Positions 7,982 to 16,698 of a stretch of DNA of 30,928 bases are shown here, one piece after another; the stretch's first letter is position 1, and every line of letters begins with the position of its first letter. The stretch is from G963677915 sp963677915 (lineage in GTDB: Bacteria; Bacillota; Clostridia; Lachnospirales; Vallitaleaceae), in the NCBI GenBank assembly GCA_963677915.2, contig CAXXGE010000050.1, forward strand, positions 1-30,928, in the 5' to 3' direction. Made by a program: the position numbers and the translations under genes. A model generated the notes under the pieces. The model saw only the letters and a program-made list of their open reading frames with translations, made no database searches and was not told the DNA's origin.

Positions 7982-8037
7982 AATCAAGTTCCTTTCATGT
8001 TGGATGGGGCTTATTTCAATTTGAGCCCAGCTGATTT

Positions 8038-8066
8038 ATTCTATCATTTTTTCAGGAAATAGTCAA
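8038..8066 (-). promoter_or_regulatory. Sigma-A promoter for citrate synthase
   Basis: Read on the minus strand, TTGACT (8066-8061) and TAGAAT (8043-8038) are 17 bases apart, both one mismatch from consensus. The expected start is near 8031, about 50 bases before the ATG. Confidence 0.8.
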
Positions 8067-8244
8067 TTGTCTTGCAAGTTGTGGATGGAAAAATTTCATT
8101 TTGTTAATTCTATGTGTGGTATGGAAATTCAACAGTAGACTCTGTAAAGTCAAGAATGGTAGGGGTTGTAGTGCTTGCGGCGTGAGAATCACAGGAACGT
8201 GTGAAAGGATTGTTTTTGCATAATACAAGGGAATAAACTACATT
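8067..8244. other. Intergenic stretch between divergent gltA and fbp promoters, nothing assigned
   Basis: About 180 bases between the two divergent promoters hold no open frame with a ribosome site, no convincing hairpin with a T-run and no recognised riboswitch. It may hold regulator sites for either gene, but I see no clear palindrome. Confidence 0.5.
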
Positions 8245-8272
8245 TTGCTTGTTTTATCAATGGCAATATACT
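8245..8272 (+). promoter_or_regulatory. Candidate promoter for fbp
   Basis: TTGCTT (8245-8250) and TATACT (8267-8272) are 16 bases apart. TTGTTT (8249-8254) with TATATT (8272-8277) is an overlapping alternative with 17-base spacing. The leader to the ATG is about 40 bases and ends in a strong AGGAGG. Confidence 0.55.
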
Positions 8273-8321
8273 ATATTAATAAGAAAGAGAGAACGAGTAT
8301 GTATCGCTTAGGAGGAAGATT

Positions 8322-10292
8322 ATGGTTTCGATTCTATCAACGCTAACAGATGAAAAACAAAAGTATCTAAAACACTTAGGGAGACAGTTTCCATCCATCC
8401 AGGAAGCCAGTATGGAGATTATCAATTTGGAAGCGATCCTCAACCTGCCGAAGGGAACGGAACTGTTTCTGTCCGATCTGCATGGAGAGTATGAGGCGTT
8501 CTTTCATATATTGAAGAATGCTTCCGGCGTCATCAAGGCGAAGATCGAGGAGCTCTATGGTCCGACCGTCAGCCAGAAAGACAAAAGGGAATTGGCGACG
8601 CTGATCTATTATCCGAAAGAATTCCTGCTGCAAATGGAGAAGGAAGGCATGGACGACACTTCTATCAGAGACTGGTACGAAGTCATGCTTCACCGTCTGA
8701 TTCTGGTGTGCAGGGATGTTTCCACAAAATACACCCGATCCAAGGTGCGGAAAGCCATGCCCAAGGGATTTGAGTATATCCTTGAGGAACTGCTGCACCA
8801 ACAGCCGGATGACAAGGACAAGAACGAATACTATGACAAGATTGTCAAGATGGTCATCGACATCGAACAAGCAGATGAGTTCATTTGTGCCATCAGCGAA
8901 TTGATACAGCGCATGGCGATAGACCACCTTCATATTATAGGAGATATTTATGACAGGGGGCCGGGCGCACATATTATACTGGATAAGCTGAGAAGTTACC
9001 ATTCGCTCGATATACAGTGGGGCAATCACGATATGATCTGGATGGGTGCGTATTCGGGTTCGAGGCTCAGTATCGCCAACGCGATAAGAATCACCTTCAG
9101 GTATGGCAATCAGGAGATTTTCGAAGAGGCATACGGCATCAATCTGCTGCCCCTGTATAAGTTTGCAATGGACAACTACCCGGAAGTCCCGGAAGCTTTC
9201 TATCCAAAAAGCAGAAAAGGCATATCGGACGCAGAGGCGAAGATGCTGGCCCAGATTCACCTCGCCATATCCGTCATCATGTTCAAGCTGGAAGGACAGT
9301 TTATCAGAAGGCATCCAGAGTACGAAATGTATGACAGGCTGATTCTTGAGCATATTGATTATGAAAAAGGCATTTTCACGTCAGAAGGAAAAAGTTATGA
9401 AATGAACTACAACCATTTTCCGACGATTTCTCCAAAACAGCCTTATAAACTGAGTGCCGAGGAACAGGATATCATTGATAAGCTTAGGTTCTCGTTCATG
9501 CATAATGAGAAGCTGGAAAAGCACATAGACTTACTGTTTGCGAAAGGGAATATCTATAAAATCCACAACAACAACCTTCTGTTCCACGGCTGCATCCCGA
9601 TGAAAGAGGATGGCACTTTCGCATCTGTCAAGCTCGATGGCACGACATATGCCGGTAAGGAGCTGCTGGATGCTTTCGAGAGAAAAATGAGGGAAGTCTA
9701 TGCGAACAGAAAGTTCGCGGACAATGAAAATGAAGCGGATATATTCTGGTATCTGTGGACAGGTGAGAACTCATCCCTCTTCGGCAAGAAAGTGATGAAA
9801 ACCTTTGAACGGTACTTTATTGACGATAAAGAAAGCCACGAGGAACCGAAAAATCCGTACTACAAGTTGATTGAAGATGAAGCGGTCTGTACAGGTGTGC
9901 TTGAAGCGTTCGGTCTGACCGAAAGGAAAGCGAAAATCATCAATGGCCATGTGCCGGTCAAAGTGGTGAAGGGTGAAAAGCCAGTCAAAGCCAATGGCAA
10001 GCTGATCGTTATAGACGGCGGCCTGTCAAAGCCGTATCAGAAAGTGACCGGGATTGCGGGATATACATTGATCTACAATTCCTACGGCATGATGCTTGCA
10101 GCACATGAGCCTTTCTTGTCCGCCAAAGATGCAGTGGAGAACAATACAGATATTGTCTCTGAATTATCGGTGCTCGAACCGAAAACAAAAAGATACAGGG
10201 TGAGGGATACGGATATCGGCAAGGCGCTTCAGGAGGATATCAATGACCTGAAAGCCCTGCTGGATGTGTACAAGGCAGGTAGATACAGATGA
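8322..10292 (+). CDS. fbp: Fructose-1,6-bisphosphatase class III
   Basis: The 656-residue protein matches the Firmicute-type class III FBPase (B. subtilis about 670 aa), which dephosphorylates fructose-1,6-bisphosphate to fructose-6-phosphate in gluconeogenesis. It carries the metallophosphoesterase motifs in order: FLSDLHGEYEAF (D52, H54), GDIYDRGP (about 207-214), WGNHDMIW (about 233-240) and NGHVPVK (about 541-547). Class III enzymes are unrelated to the classical class I enzyme. ATG 8322 has a near-perfect AGGAGG seven bases upstream. The stop overlaps the ispF start (ATGATG), so the two are probably cotranscribed. The gene lies divergently from citrate synthase, so carbon-dependent control of both is plausible, but no CcpA-type site was recognised. 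Confidence 0.95.
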   Translation: MVSILSTLTDEKQKYLKHLGRQFPSIQEASMEIINLEAILNLPKGTELFLSDLHGEYEAFFHILKNASGVIKAKIEELYGPTVSQKDKRELATLIYYPKEFLLQMEKEGMDDTSIRDWYEVMLHRLILVCRDVSTKYTRSKVRKAMPKGFEYILEELLHQQPDDKDKNEYYDKIVKMVIDIEQADEFICAISELIQRMAIDHLHIIGDIYDRGPGAHIILDKLRSYHSLDIQWGNHDMIWMGAYSGSRLSIANAIRITFRYGNQEIFEEAYGINLLPLYKFAMDNYPEVPEAFYPKSRKGISDAEAKMLAQIHLAISVIMFKLEGQFIRRHPEYEMYDRLILEHIDYEKGIFTSEGKSYEMNYNHFPTISPKQPYKLSAEEQDIIDKLRFSFMHNEKLEKHIDLLFAKGNIYKIHNNNLLFHGCIPMKEDGTFASVKLDGTTYAGKELLDAFERKMREVYANRKFADNENEADIFWYLWTGENSSLFGKKVMKTFERYFIDDKESHEEPKNPYYKLIEDEAVCTGVLEAFGLTERKAKIINGHVPVKVVKGEKPVKANGKLIVIDGGLSKPYQKVTGIAGYTLIYNSYGMMLAAHEPFLSAKDAVENNTDIVSELSVLEPKTKRYRVRDTDIGKALQEDINDLKALLDVYKAGRYR

Positions 10293-10768
10293 TGATGCGT
10301 ATAGGACACGGATACGATGTGCACAAGCTTATCGAAGGCAGGGAACTGGTTCTGGGTGGTGTAGTCATACCATATACCCGTGGTCTCGACGGCCATTCTG
10401 ATGCGGATGTGCTGGTCCATGCTGTGATGGATGCGCTGCTGGGCGCCATGGCGCTGGGTGACATAGGCGTTCATTTTCCGGACACTGATGATAAATATGC
10501 AGGCATTTCAAGTCTTCGTCTTCTATCTGAAGTGGCCGGACTGATGCAAAGCAGAAATGTAGCGGTTGGAAACCTGGATGCGACGATTGTTGCCCAGAAG
10601 CCCAAGCTGATTGGCTACATTCCGGAAATGAGGAAGAAACTGGCAGAAACGCTCGAATGCAGCGTTTCCCAAATCAATATCAAGGCGACCACGGAAGAAG
10701 GCATGGGGTTCACCGGCAACGAGCAAGGGATTGCCGCACATGCTGTCTGTCTGCTCGCAGGAAGATGA
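10289..10768 (+). CDS. ispF: 2-C-methyl-D-erythritol 2,4-cyclodiphosphate synthase (IspF)
   Basis: IspF catalyses the fifth step of the MEP isoprenoid pathway, cyclising CDP-methylerythritol 2-phosphate with release of CMP. The product (159 aa) has the family start RIGHGYDVH with the metal ligands Asp and His, DGHSDADVLVHAVMDALLGA with the third His, the phosphate-binding HFPDTD, and the C-terminal IKATTEEGMGFTG. Three in-frame ATGs occur at 10289, 10292 and 10295. The first has the best distance from the AGGT ribosome site, while the third would give D8, H10 and H42 as in E. coli IspF. The first ATG overlaps the fbp stop. No other MEP genes are nearby. Confidence 0.95.
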   Translation: MMMRIGHGYDVHKLIEGRELVLGGVVIPYTRGLDGHSDADVLVHAVMDALLGAMALGDIGVHFPDTDDKYAGISSLRLLSEVAGLMQSRNVAVGNLDATIVAQKPKLIGYIPEMRKKLAETLECSVSQINIKATTEEGMGFTGNEQGIAAHAVCLLAGR

Positions 10769-10786
10769 CAACTGGAAAGGCTCAGT

Positions 10787-11683
10787 ATGGAGTTCAAACC
10801 AATCACTTTGGATGACAAGGATATAATAGATCATTATTGCAGCATACGTCCTATCAGAAGCTGCGAATACAATTTCACAATTTTATACATGTGGCAGCAT
10901 TATTATGATGTCAAGTTTTATGCCAACGACAAGTACCTGCTCTTCCTTGAGGAATACCATGGCGAGGTTTATTCCATGATGCCTTTGTGCAAGGAGGCAT
11001 ACTTCAAGGAAGCGACTGAAGCCCTATGGGACTACTTTAAAACGAAGGGGATCAAGCTGCACATATATGTAGCCGATGAAATCTTTGCGAAATTCATTGA
11101 AAAGGAATACCCGGACCAGTTCTGCATCTGGGAGGAAAGGGATGCCTTCGACTACATTTATGACGGCGACAAACTAAGGACACTTGCAGGGAAGAAGCTG
11201 CACAAAAAGAGAAACCATCTGAATGCTTTTATGAATGAGTACGGCGACAGGTATGAGTTCAAGAACTTCGACTGCCATTCGGAACGTGAGTTCTGCAGAT
11301 TCATCAAGGAATGGGCAGATGTTCATGGCGAAGAAGAGGCGATGATCCAGGAAGAGCTGACAGGCCTCTGCAGGGTACTGGAAAAAAAGGACTACCTTGA
11401 TGTGAAGATCGGATCAATCTTTATAGACGGCGAGATGAAGGCCTTCAGCATGGGCAGCGAAATACTGAATGGCGATATGGCAGTCATCCATGCCGAAAAA
11501 GCCGATAAAGATATCAGGGGCCTGTACCAGGCAATCAACAGGGACTTTCTCCTGCATGATTTTCCCAATGCCAAATGGGTCAACAGGGAAGACGATACAG
11601 GTTCGGACAGCCTTAGACAGGCGAAAATGTCCTACCGGCCTGTCGAGCTCCTGAAGAAGTTTACCATTTACGAAAAAGACTGA
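10787..11683 (+). CDS. DUF2156 / phosphatidylglycerol lysyltransferase-like domain protein
   Basis: The 298-residue soluble protein resembles the DUF2156 family, a double GNAT-like fold shared with the catalytic domain of MprF-type lysyl-phosphatidylglycerol synthases but lacking membrane helices. Family-like features are the N-terminal RPIRSCEYNFTILYMWQ, the central GKKLHKKRNHLNAF, and the C-terminal DIRGLYQAINRDFL with KWVNREDDTGSDSLRQAKMS. Some relatives are thought to move aminoacyl groups from tRNA to peptides or lipids; the activity here is unknown. It follows ispF by 18 bases and precedes the acetyltransferase by 11, so the four genes from fbp probably form one operon. ATG 10787 follows GGAAAGG at acceptable spacing. 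Confidence 0.8.
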   Translation: MEFKPITLDDKDIIDHYCSIRPIRSCEYNFTILYMWQHYYDVKFYANDKYLLFLEEYHGEVYSMMPLCKEAYFKEATEALWDYFKTKGIKLHIYVADEIFAKFIEKEYPDQFCIWEERDAFDYIYDGDKLRTLAGKKLHKKRNHLNAFMNEYGDRYEFKNFDCHSEREFCRFIKEWADVHGEEEAMIQEELTGLCRVLEKKDYLDVKIGSIFIDGEMKAFSMGSEILNGDMAVIHAEKADKDIRGLYQAINRDFLLHDFPNAKWVNREDDTGSDSLRQAKMSYRPVELLKKFTIYEKD

Positions 11684-11694
11684 CAGGTGATTTT

Positions 11695-12816
11695 ATGGAT
11701 GATATGAGAAGGGTAAGTCGGCAAGAGCGCAAGGAAGCGGAAAAATTATGGCGGGCCATTTTCCAGGAAGACGGGGAGGCACTGGTGCGGCATTATTTTG
11801 ACGATAGGAAGGACCAGGTTGAGATTGAAGGACTGTTTTCAGAGGATGTCCTGACATCCGTCATCCACCTTAACAGCTATCAGGTGTTCTTCAGAGACAT
11901 CCTATACGATATCCGTTACATAGTGGGTGTCGCTACAGACAAAAAATACCAAAGGGAAGGCCGCATGTCCAGGCTGATGGCGCATTGCCTGCGCAAACTC
12001 TACGAAGAAGGGGATGTGTTTACGGTGCTGATGCCTGTGGATTCGGCCTATTATACGCCTTTTGGATTCAGGTTCATCCAGGATGTGGACCAGTACCGCT
12101 TCAAGGCACCGGAAACCTTAGCTGAAATGACGCTAAAACCTGTTAAGGAAGACAATGTTGCTGTATTTGTGCCGGCCTATTATCAGGCCATGAAAAAACA
12201 CCCCTTACATGTCAACCGGGGAATGCATGGCTTTGATATCCTTAAGAAAGAGTTGGCGGCTGAAGGAGGCGAGCTGATTGGCATCGGTGATGGCTACCTG
12301 GCGGTGTACGATGACGACGATCTGCAGGTAAGAGAAGCTGTTTATCAGGAGCCTGAGACATTGAAATCCATGTTTTCATACGTGTCTGAAAGAGCAGGAA
12401 AAAGGGAGATCCATTGGCAGATGCCCACGGGAAGCCCGCTGAAAAACCTGGTCGATCACCGTGCCGGCAATATGGTTATCCGCCAGCCGTTCATCATGGC
12501 AAGAATACTGAATGCATATGAACTGATTTCTGATATGGCGGAATGTTTCGAGGACTGCAGCATTCTTATCAGTGACAAGTTGATTATGGAGAACAACGGA
12601 CTGTATGCAATCCGTTCGGGAATTGTACATAAAGAAAAGGCAACATCCGCTGATGAAGCGGATATTGCCCTCAGTGTCGAAGCTTTGACCCAATGGCTGT
12701 TCGGTTACGAAACACTGGAAACGTTGGAGGGGCTTTATGATGATGTTGTCATCAACAACCCTTCTGTGGTGATTGACTTCTCGAATGGCGCCAATTATTT
12801 CAATGAATTCATCTGA
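11695..12816 (+). CDS. Eis-like GNAT N-acetyltransferase with C-terminal sterol-carrier-like domain
   Basis: The 373-residue protein has an N-terminal GNAT domain with the acetyl-CoA loop VGVATDKKYQREGRMSRLM (about residues 82-100; the R/Q-x-x-G-x-[GM] pattern) and the Eis-type MPVDSAYYTPFGFRF. A second, degenerate GNAT-like region follows, then a C-terminal domain of about 100 residues that in the Eis family resembles the SCP2 sterol-carrier fold. Eis proteins acetylate amines, including aminoglycosides and protein lysines, and use their C-terminal carboxylate in catalysis. Substrate here is unknown. ATG 11695 follows an AGGTGA site. The last 8 bases overlap the 3' end of the opposite-strand M23 peptidase gene. 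Not evidence of drug resistance on its own. Confidence 0.82.
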   Translation: MDDMRRVSRQERKEAEKLWRAIFQEDGEALVRHYFDDRKDQVEIEGLFSEDVLTSVIHLNSYQVFFRDILYDIRYIVGVATDKKYQREGRMSRLMAHCLRKLYEEGDVFTVLMPVDSAYYTPFGFRFIQDVDQYRFKAPETLAEMTLKPVKEDNVAVFVPAYYQAMKKHPLHVNRGMHGFDILKKELAAEGGELIGIGDGYLAVYDDDDLQVREAVYQEPETLKSMFSYVSERAGKREIHWQMPTGSPLKNLVDHRAGNMVIRQPFIMARILNAYELISDMAECFEDCSILISDKLIMENNGLYAIRSGIVHKEKATSADEADIALSVEALTQWLFGYETLETLEGLYDDVVINNPSVVIDFSNGANYFNEFI

Positions 12817-14404
12817 TGCCTTCAAGGGGATCGGCGGCGATCAGTTGCCAGGGGTTGATGTAGACCCCATCTTTATATATGGACCAATGCAAGTGGGCGC
12901 CGGTGGAAAAGCCGGTAGAGCCCACTTTTCCTATTGTTTCCCCTTTTTCTACGGTGTCGCCTTTGGTTACATCGATGGAGGAAAGGTGGAAGTAGGAGGT
13001 GTAGATGCCCATGCCGTGGTCGATGATGACGGCGTTGCCTGAGACCTTCAGTTCCTCTGCAAGGACAATTTTACCCGTATTTGCTGCTGCGATGGGCGTC
13101 CCTTCATCTGCTGCGATATCCAGCGCGTTATGTCTTGCATCCTCCGTGGTGCTGTTGTTGTAGTACCGTCTGGTGGCGTAGTCGGTCGTGATCCTGCCCT
13201 CGACCGGCTGCAGGAAGACGCCCTCCCATAACGGCGCCGGATTTGTATATGAGAACGCTTCGGCCAGCTTGGCATTGTCATAATCATAGTTTTCCTCAGT
13301 AGCCACAGCGCCCGTCGAAGATGAGAATCTAAGGTTCTGCCTTGGTGAATCAAGATCGCTGACGGTAAAGGTGAATGTCTGCAGTGGCTCGCCAGGCAGG
13401 TTGGCGTCTTTTATGGCAAGTTCATAGGTGCCGGCTGTTGTGCGGCTGTCGATGGGTGTGATGCCTATTAAGCTGTCGCCATATGGATACAGAGTAATCT
13501 TGTCGTCTTTTAGGCTGCTGTGAGCTTCATAGACTGCATCAGCATCGGGCTGTAGAATCTGGAAGGCTATAGCATCGCCAGCCACAGCTTCCGTCCTGCC
13601 CATCCAGTACGAAGCCGGCACATTGATGTTAAGGCTGAAGGTATAGACGGCGTTTGAGGTGTATAGGTCGCTGGTGTTGTCGACTTTCACGACATATCGG
13701 AAAGAACCGTTTTCTTCAGGCATCGGAAGTGTGCCGTCCTCTGCGGGTTCGCCGGACATGAAGAGAGCGTTGCCCCTGTAGACCATGACTTCAGCATCAG
13801 GTGCATTGAAGTTGCCTAGGTTGGCTTTCAATACGTTCTCAAACGTCACAGTATCGAGTGCAGGCTCATCGAGTGCAACCTGGTCTGATAGATACATGAC
13901 TTCAGGGTAGACGGTCTCATGCCAGATTGCATCCATGGCAGGTTCGAATGACTTCCCGTTGAATGCGAAAGGCACCTCAGGCAGTTCTTTTATGGTCAAC
14001 AGGTCCCTCTGGGGATAGTTTTCAAGCCATGTTTTGATCGTGCCATCCGGCAGCCTGTAGTAGTGATCCTCTCTGAATACAAAGGCATTGTTTTTTTCAA
14101 GATCGAAAATAAGCGGAACAATGTCAGAGCCGCGGCCGTGTTCAAGTGTCAGTCGGAAAACGAGATTTTCCGAGGGTTTGGCTGCATCATCCAAATAAGT
14201 TGCGTAGAAGATGTTGTAGATCGCCTCCAGTGCCTCGTCGCCACTATATATGACGGCAATCTGTTCTGTGCCATCTTCGGTTATCCGTTCTATAAGCGCT
14301 GAATCCACGTCCTCCAGGGGCACGGGTTTGCTAAGCAGGCACCCAGATTGTCCAAATATCAGGATAGGCAGCAGCAATAGAATAATATATTTGAAATGCT
14401 TCAT
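12809..14404 (-). CDS. M23 family metallopeptidase, probable lipoprotein
   Basis: The 531-residue protein begins MKHFKYIILLLLPILIFGQSGC, a basic n-region and hydrophobic core ending in a cysteine (C22) that could be lipidated, though Gln at -3 makes the lipobox atypical. About 350 residues of beta-rich, unrecognised extracytoplasmic sequence follow. At the C-terminus is a LytM/lysostaphin-type M23 domain with the zinc motifs HNALDIAA (H-x3-D) and HLHW (H-x-H), plus GNAVIIDHGMGIYTSYFHLS and KVGSTGFSTGAHLH. Such enzymes cut peptidoglycan cross-bridges or regulate amidases. ATG 14404 is preferred because it starts the signal sequence; a frame extension to 14467 is not signal-like. Its promoter is not clear, and it lies divergently from gltX. 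Its 3' end overlaps the facing acetyltransferase gene by 8 bases. Confidence 0.88.
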   Translation of the reverse strand: MKHFKYIILLLLPILIFGQSGCLLSKPVPLEDVDSALIERITEDGTEQIAVIYSGDEALEAIYNIFYATYLDDAAKPSENLVFRLTLEHGRGSDIVPLIFDLEKNNAFVFREDHYYRLPDGTIKTWLENYPQRDLLTIKELPEVPFAFNGKSFEPAMDAIWHETVYPEVMYLSDQVALDEPALDTVTFENVLKANLGNFNAPDAEVMVYRGNALFMSGEPAEDGTLPMPEENGSFRYVVKVDNTSDLYTSNAVYTFSLNINVPASYWMGRTEAVAGDAIAFQILQPDADAVYEAHSSLKDDKITLYPYGDSLIGITPIDSRTTAGTYELAIKDANLPGEPLQTFTFTVSDLDSPRQNLRFSSSTGAVATEENYDYDNAKLAEAFSYTNPAPLWEGVFLQPVEGRITTDYATRRYYNNSTTEDARHNALDIAADEGTPIAAANTGKIVLAEELKVSGNAVIIDHGMGIYTSYFHLSSIDVTKGDTVEKGETIGKVGSTGFSTGAHLHWSIYKDGVYINPWQLIAADPLEGIR

Positions 14405-14433
14405 TGTAATCTTATAAATCCCTTCTTCGAGTG

Positions 14434-14462
14434 TTGGAGCGAATTGACATCTATGATATAAT
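14434..14462 (+). promoter_or_regulatory. Promoter for the gltX-ung-ilvE run
   Basis: TTGGAG (14434-14439) and a consensus TATAAT (14457-14462) are 17 bases apart, with an extended -10 TG at 14454-14455. The start site would be about 14469, giving a leader near 25 bases. It lies in the 89-base divergent gap with the M23 gene. Confidence 0.7.
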
Positions 14463-14493
14463 AACACAAAAATAACAGAACAGGAAGATGATC

Positions 14494-15966
14494 ATGAGTC
14501 AACGAGTAAGAACGCGCTATGCCCCAAGTCCGACGGGGAAAATGCATGTAGGTAACTTGAGAACGGCACTTTACGCATACCTGATCGCCAAGCACGAAGG
14601 TGGCGATTTTCTTTTACGGATAGAAGACACGGACCAGGAACGTTTTGTGGAAGGCGCCACTGAAATCATATACGCTACGCTGGATGGTGCAGGGCTTTTC
14701 CATGACGAGGGCCCGGACAAGGACGGAGGATTCGGACCCTACGTTCAAAGCGAGCGCCAGAAAGCAGGCATCTACGGGAAATATGCCAAGGAACTTGTGG
14801 ATAAAGGCGAGGCATACTACTGTTTCTGTGGAAAAGAGCGTCTGGATGCCCTGAGGGAAGAGGCTGAATCGCGCAAGGAGACGTTCAGGTATGACAAGCA
14901 CTGTCTCCATCTTTCCACGGAAGAGATCCAGGAAAAACTGGATGCAGGCATACCCTATGTCATCAGGCAGAACAATCCGGAAGAAGGTACGACGACGTTT
15001 GAAGATGTCATATTCGGAAGCATATCCGTCAACAACAACGAACTGGACGATATGGTCCTGCTCAAGTCCGACGGTTATCCGACCTACAACTTCGCCAACG
15101 TGGTGGACGACCACCTGATGGAGATCACACATGTGGTCCGGGGTAATGAATACCTCTCTTCTTCGCCCAAATACAATAGATTATATGAAGCTTTCGGCTG
15201 GGATGTGCCCGTCTATGTCCATTGCCCGCTCATTACAGACGAGAACCACAAGAAACTCAGCAAACGTCTGAACCATGCCAGTTATGAAGATCTGATTCAG
15301 CTGGGATTCCTGAATGAAGCCATAGTCAACTTCGTCGCCCTTCTGGGATGGAGCCCAAGCGAGAACAAGGAAATCTTCAGTCTGGAAGAGCTGGTCGAAG
15401 CTTTCGACTACAGGAACATAAACAAGGCGCCTGCTGTTTTCGACATGAAGAAATTCGCCTGGATGAACAGTGAATACATCAAGGCCCTTCCGTTCGATAC
15501 ATTCTACGAACTCGCGAAGGATGAGGTGGACAAGGCAGTCAAAAACGACAGTCTGGATAAAAAGGCCATCGCTGCACTGGTACAGTCCAGAATCGAGACA
15601 CTCAAGGATGTCCAGCAGCATATCGATTTCTTCGACGGTGTACCTGAATACAGCATCGACCTGTACAATCACAAGAAGATGAAAACAAATCCTGATGTAG
15701 CCCTTGATGCTTTGGTTGGTTTGCTTCCCGTCCTTGAAGCTCATGAGGACTGGTCTATGGACGCACTGCATGAAAAGGTGCTTGGATTCGCTGCTGAGGC
15801 GGGCCTCAAGAATGGCCAGGTGCTGTGGCCGATGCGTACAGCGCTTTCCGGCAAGCCGATGACACCAGGCGGTGCGTTTGATATTGCTGTGATCCTAGGC
15901 AAGGACGAATCCTTGAAGAGAGTGAAAGCGGGCATCGAAAAGCTAACATTGGAATTAGGTAAATAG
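14494..15966 (+). CDS. gltX: Glutamyl-tRNA synthetase
   Basis: The 490-residue class I synthetase attaches glutamate to tRNA-Glu (and, in many Gram-positive bacteria, to tRNA-Gln for later amidation). Signatures are RYAPSPTGKMHVGNLRTAL containing the HIGH-equivalent HVGN (18-21), RIEDTDQERF, a cysteine cluster CFCGKE with a later Cys (about residues 110-140), VVDDHLMEITHVVRGNEYL, and the KMSKS-equivalent KKLSKR (about 253-258). The helical anticodon-binding domain fills the C-terminus. ATG 14494 sits six bases after AGGAAG; the in-frame ATG at 14488 is too close to that site. Length is usual for the family. ung follows after 17 bases, so the two are probably cotranscribed. Confidence 0.95.
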   Translation: MSQRVRTRYAPSPTGKMHVGNLRTALYAYLIAKHEGGDFLLRIEDTDQERFVEGATEIIYATLDGAGLFHDEGPDKDGGFGPYVQSERQKAGIYGKYAKELVDKGEAYYCFCGKERLDALREEAESRKETFRYDKHCLHLSTEEIQEKLDAGIPYVIRQNNPEEGTTTFEDVIFGSISVNNNELDDMVLLKSDGYPTYNFANVVDDHLMEITHVVRGNEYLSSSPKYNRLYEAFGWDVPVYVHCPLITDENHKKLSKRLNHASYEDLIQLGFLNEAIVNFVALLGWSPSENKEIFSLEELVEAFDYRNINKAPAVFDMKKFAWMNSEYIKALPFDTFYELAKDEVDKAVKNDSLDKKAIAALVQSRIETLKDVQQHIDFFDGVPEYSIDLYNHKKMKTNPDVALDALVGLLPVLEAHEDWSMDALHEKVLGFAAEAGLKNGQVLWPMRTALSGKPMTPGGAFDIAVILGKDESLKRVKAGIEKLTLELGK

Positions 15967-15983
15967 CATTGGAAGGAGTCGCT

Positions 15984-16661
15984 GTGGCAGTCGTATTGGG
16001 CAACGCATGGGATGAAAAACTGAAAAATGAGTTTCAGAAACCATACTACCTGGAACTTAGGGAGAAACTGAAGGATGAGATGCGGCACCATGTCATCTAT
16101 CCTGACATGAACGATATCTTTAAGTCGCTCCAGCTGACAGCCTATGAGGATGTCAAGGTTGTCGTTCTCGGCCAGGACCCCTATCATGGCCAGGGACAGG
16201 CTCACGGCTTGAGTTTTTCTGTCAAACCAGGTGTGGATATCCCGCCGTCTTTGAAGAACATCTACAAGGAATTGACGGAAGACTGCGGCTGCTTTATCCC
16301 AAACAATGGCTATCTGGAGAAGTGGGCGCGCCAAGGCGTGCTGCTGCTCAATGCATCGCTAACGGTTCGGGCTGGCATGGCATACTCCCACGCGAAGATC
16401 GGCTGGCATCATTTCACAGATGAAGTGATTAAGAAACTGAACGAACGGGAAAAGCCTGTGGTCTTTATACTGTGGGGCAATTTTGCAAGATCCAAAGCCA
16501 AACTGATCACCGGAAGACAGCATCTGATCATCGAGTCTCCCCATCCATCGCCGCTGTCGGCACACCGGGGATTTTTCGGTTCCAAGCCTTTTTCAAAGGC
16601 CAATGAGTTTCTGGAGCGGAATGGGCAGGAGCCGATTGACTGGCAGATAGAAAACCTATAG
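15984..16661 (+). CDS. ung: Uracil-DNA glycosylase (family 1)
   Basis: Ung removes uracil from DNA, starting base-excision repair after cytosine deamination or dUTP incorporation. The 225-residue product has the water-activating motif VVVLGQDPYHGQGQAHG (catalytic D65) and the C-terminal HPSPLSAHRGF (H187), matching D64 and H187 of the E. coli enzyme closely in position. ILWGNFARSK, forming part of the uracil pocket, is also present. I chose the GTG at 15984 because GGAAGGAG lies five bases upstream. A TTG at 15969 would add five residues but overlaps that ribosome site. The gene starts 17 bases after gltX and ends 37 bases before ilvE. Confidence 0.95.
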   Translation: MAVVLGNAWDEKLKNEFQKPYYLELREKLKDEMRHHVIYPDMNDIFKSLQLTAYEDVKVVVLGQDPYHGQGQAHGLSFSVKPGVDIPPSLKNIYKELTEDCGCFIPNNGYLEKWARQGVLLLNASLTVRAGMAYSHAKIGWHHFTDEVIKKLNEREKPVVFILWGNFARSKAKLITGRQHLIIESPHPSPLSAHRGFFGSKPFSKANEFLERNGQEPIDWQIENL

Positions 16662-16698
16662 AATAAGAGAATGAATGAGATGAAGGAGGAAGCGAGAT

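Noticed and set aside
7982..7987. TTG start two codons upstream for citrate synthase
   Set aside because: ATG 7981 has better spacing from AAAGGAA.
8260..8346. 28-codon frame upstream of and overlapping fbp, as a leader peptide
   Set aside because: Its start lies within the fbp promoter -10 region and has no ribosome site; the AGGAGG belongs to fbp.
14444..14462. TTGACA at 14444 as -35 for TATAAT at 14457
   Set aside because: Only 7 bases separate them; TTGGAG at 14434 with 17-base spacing and an extended -10 is the workable pair.
14405..14467. 21-codon N-terminal extension of the M23 lipoprotein
   Set aside because: It would put non-signal residues before a complete signal peptide that starts cleanly at ATG 14404.
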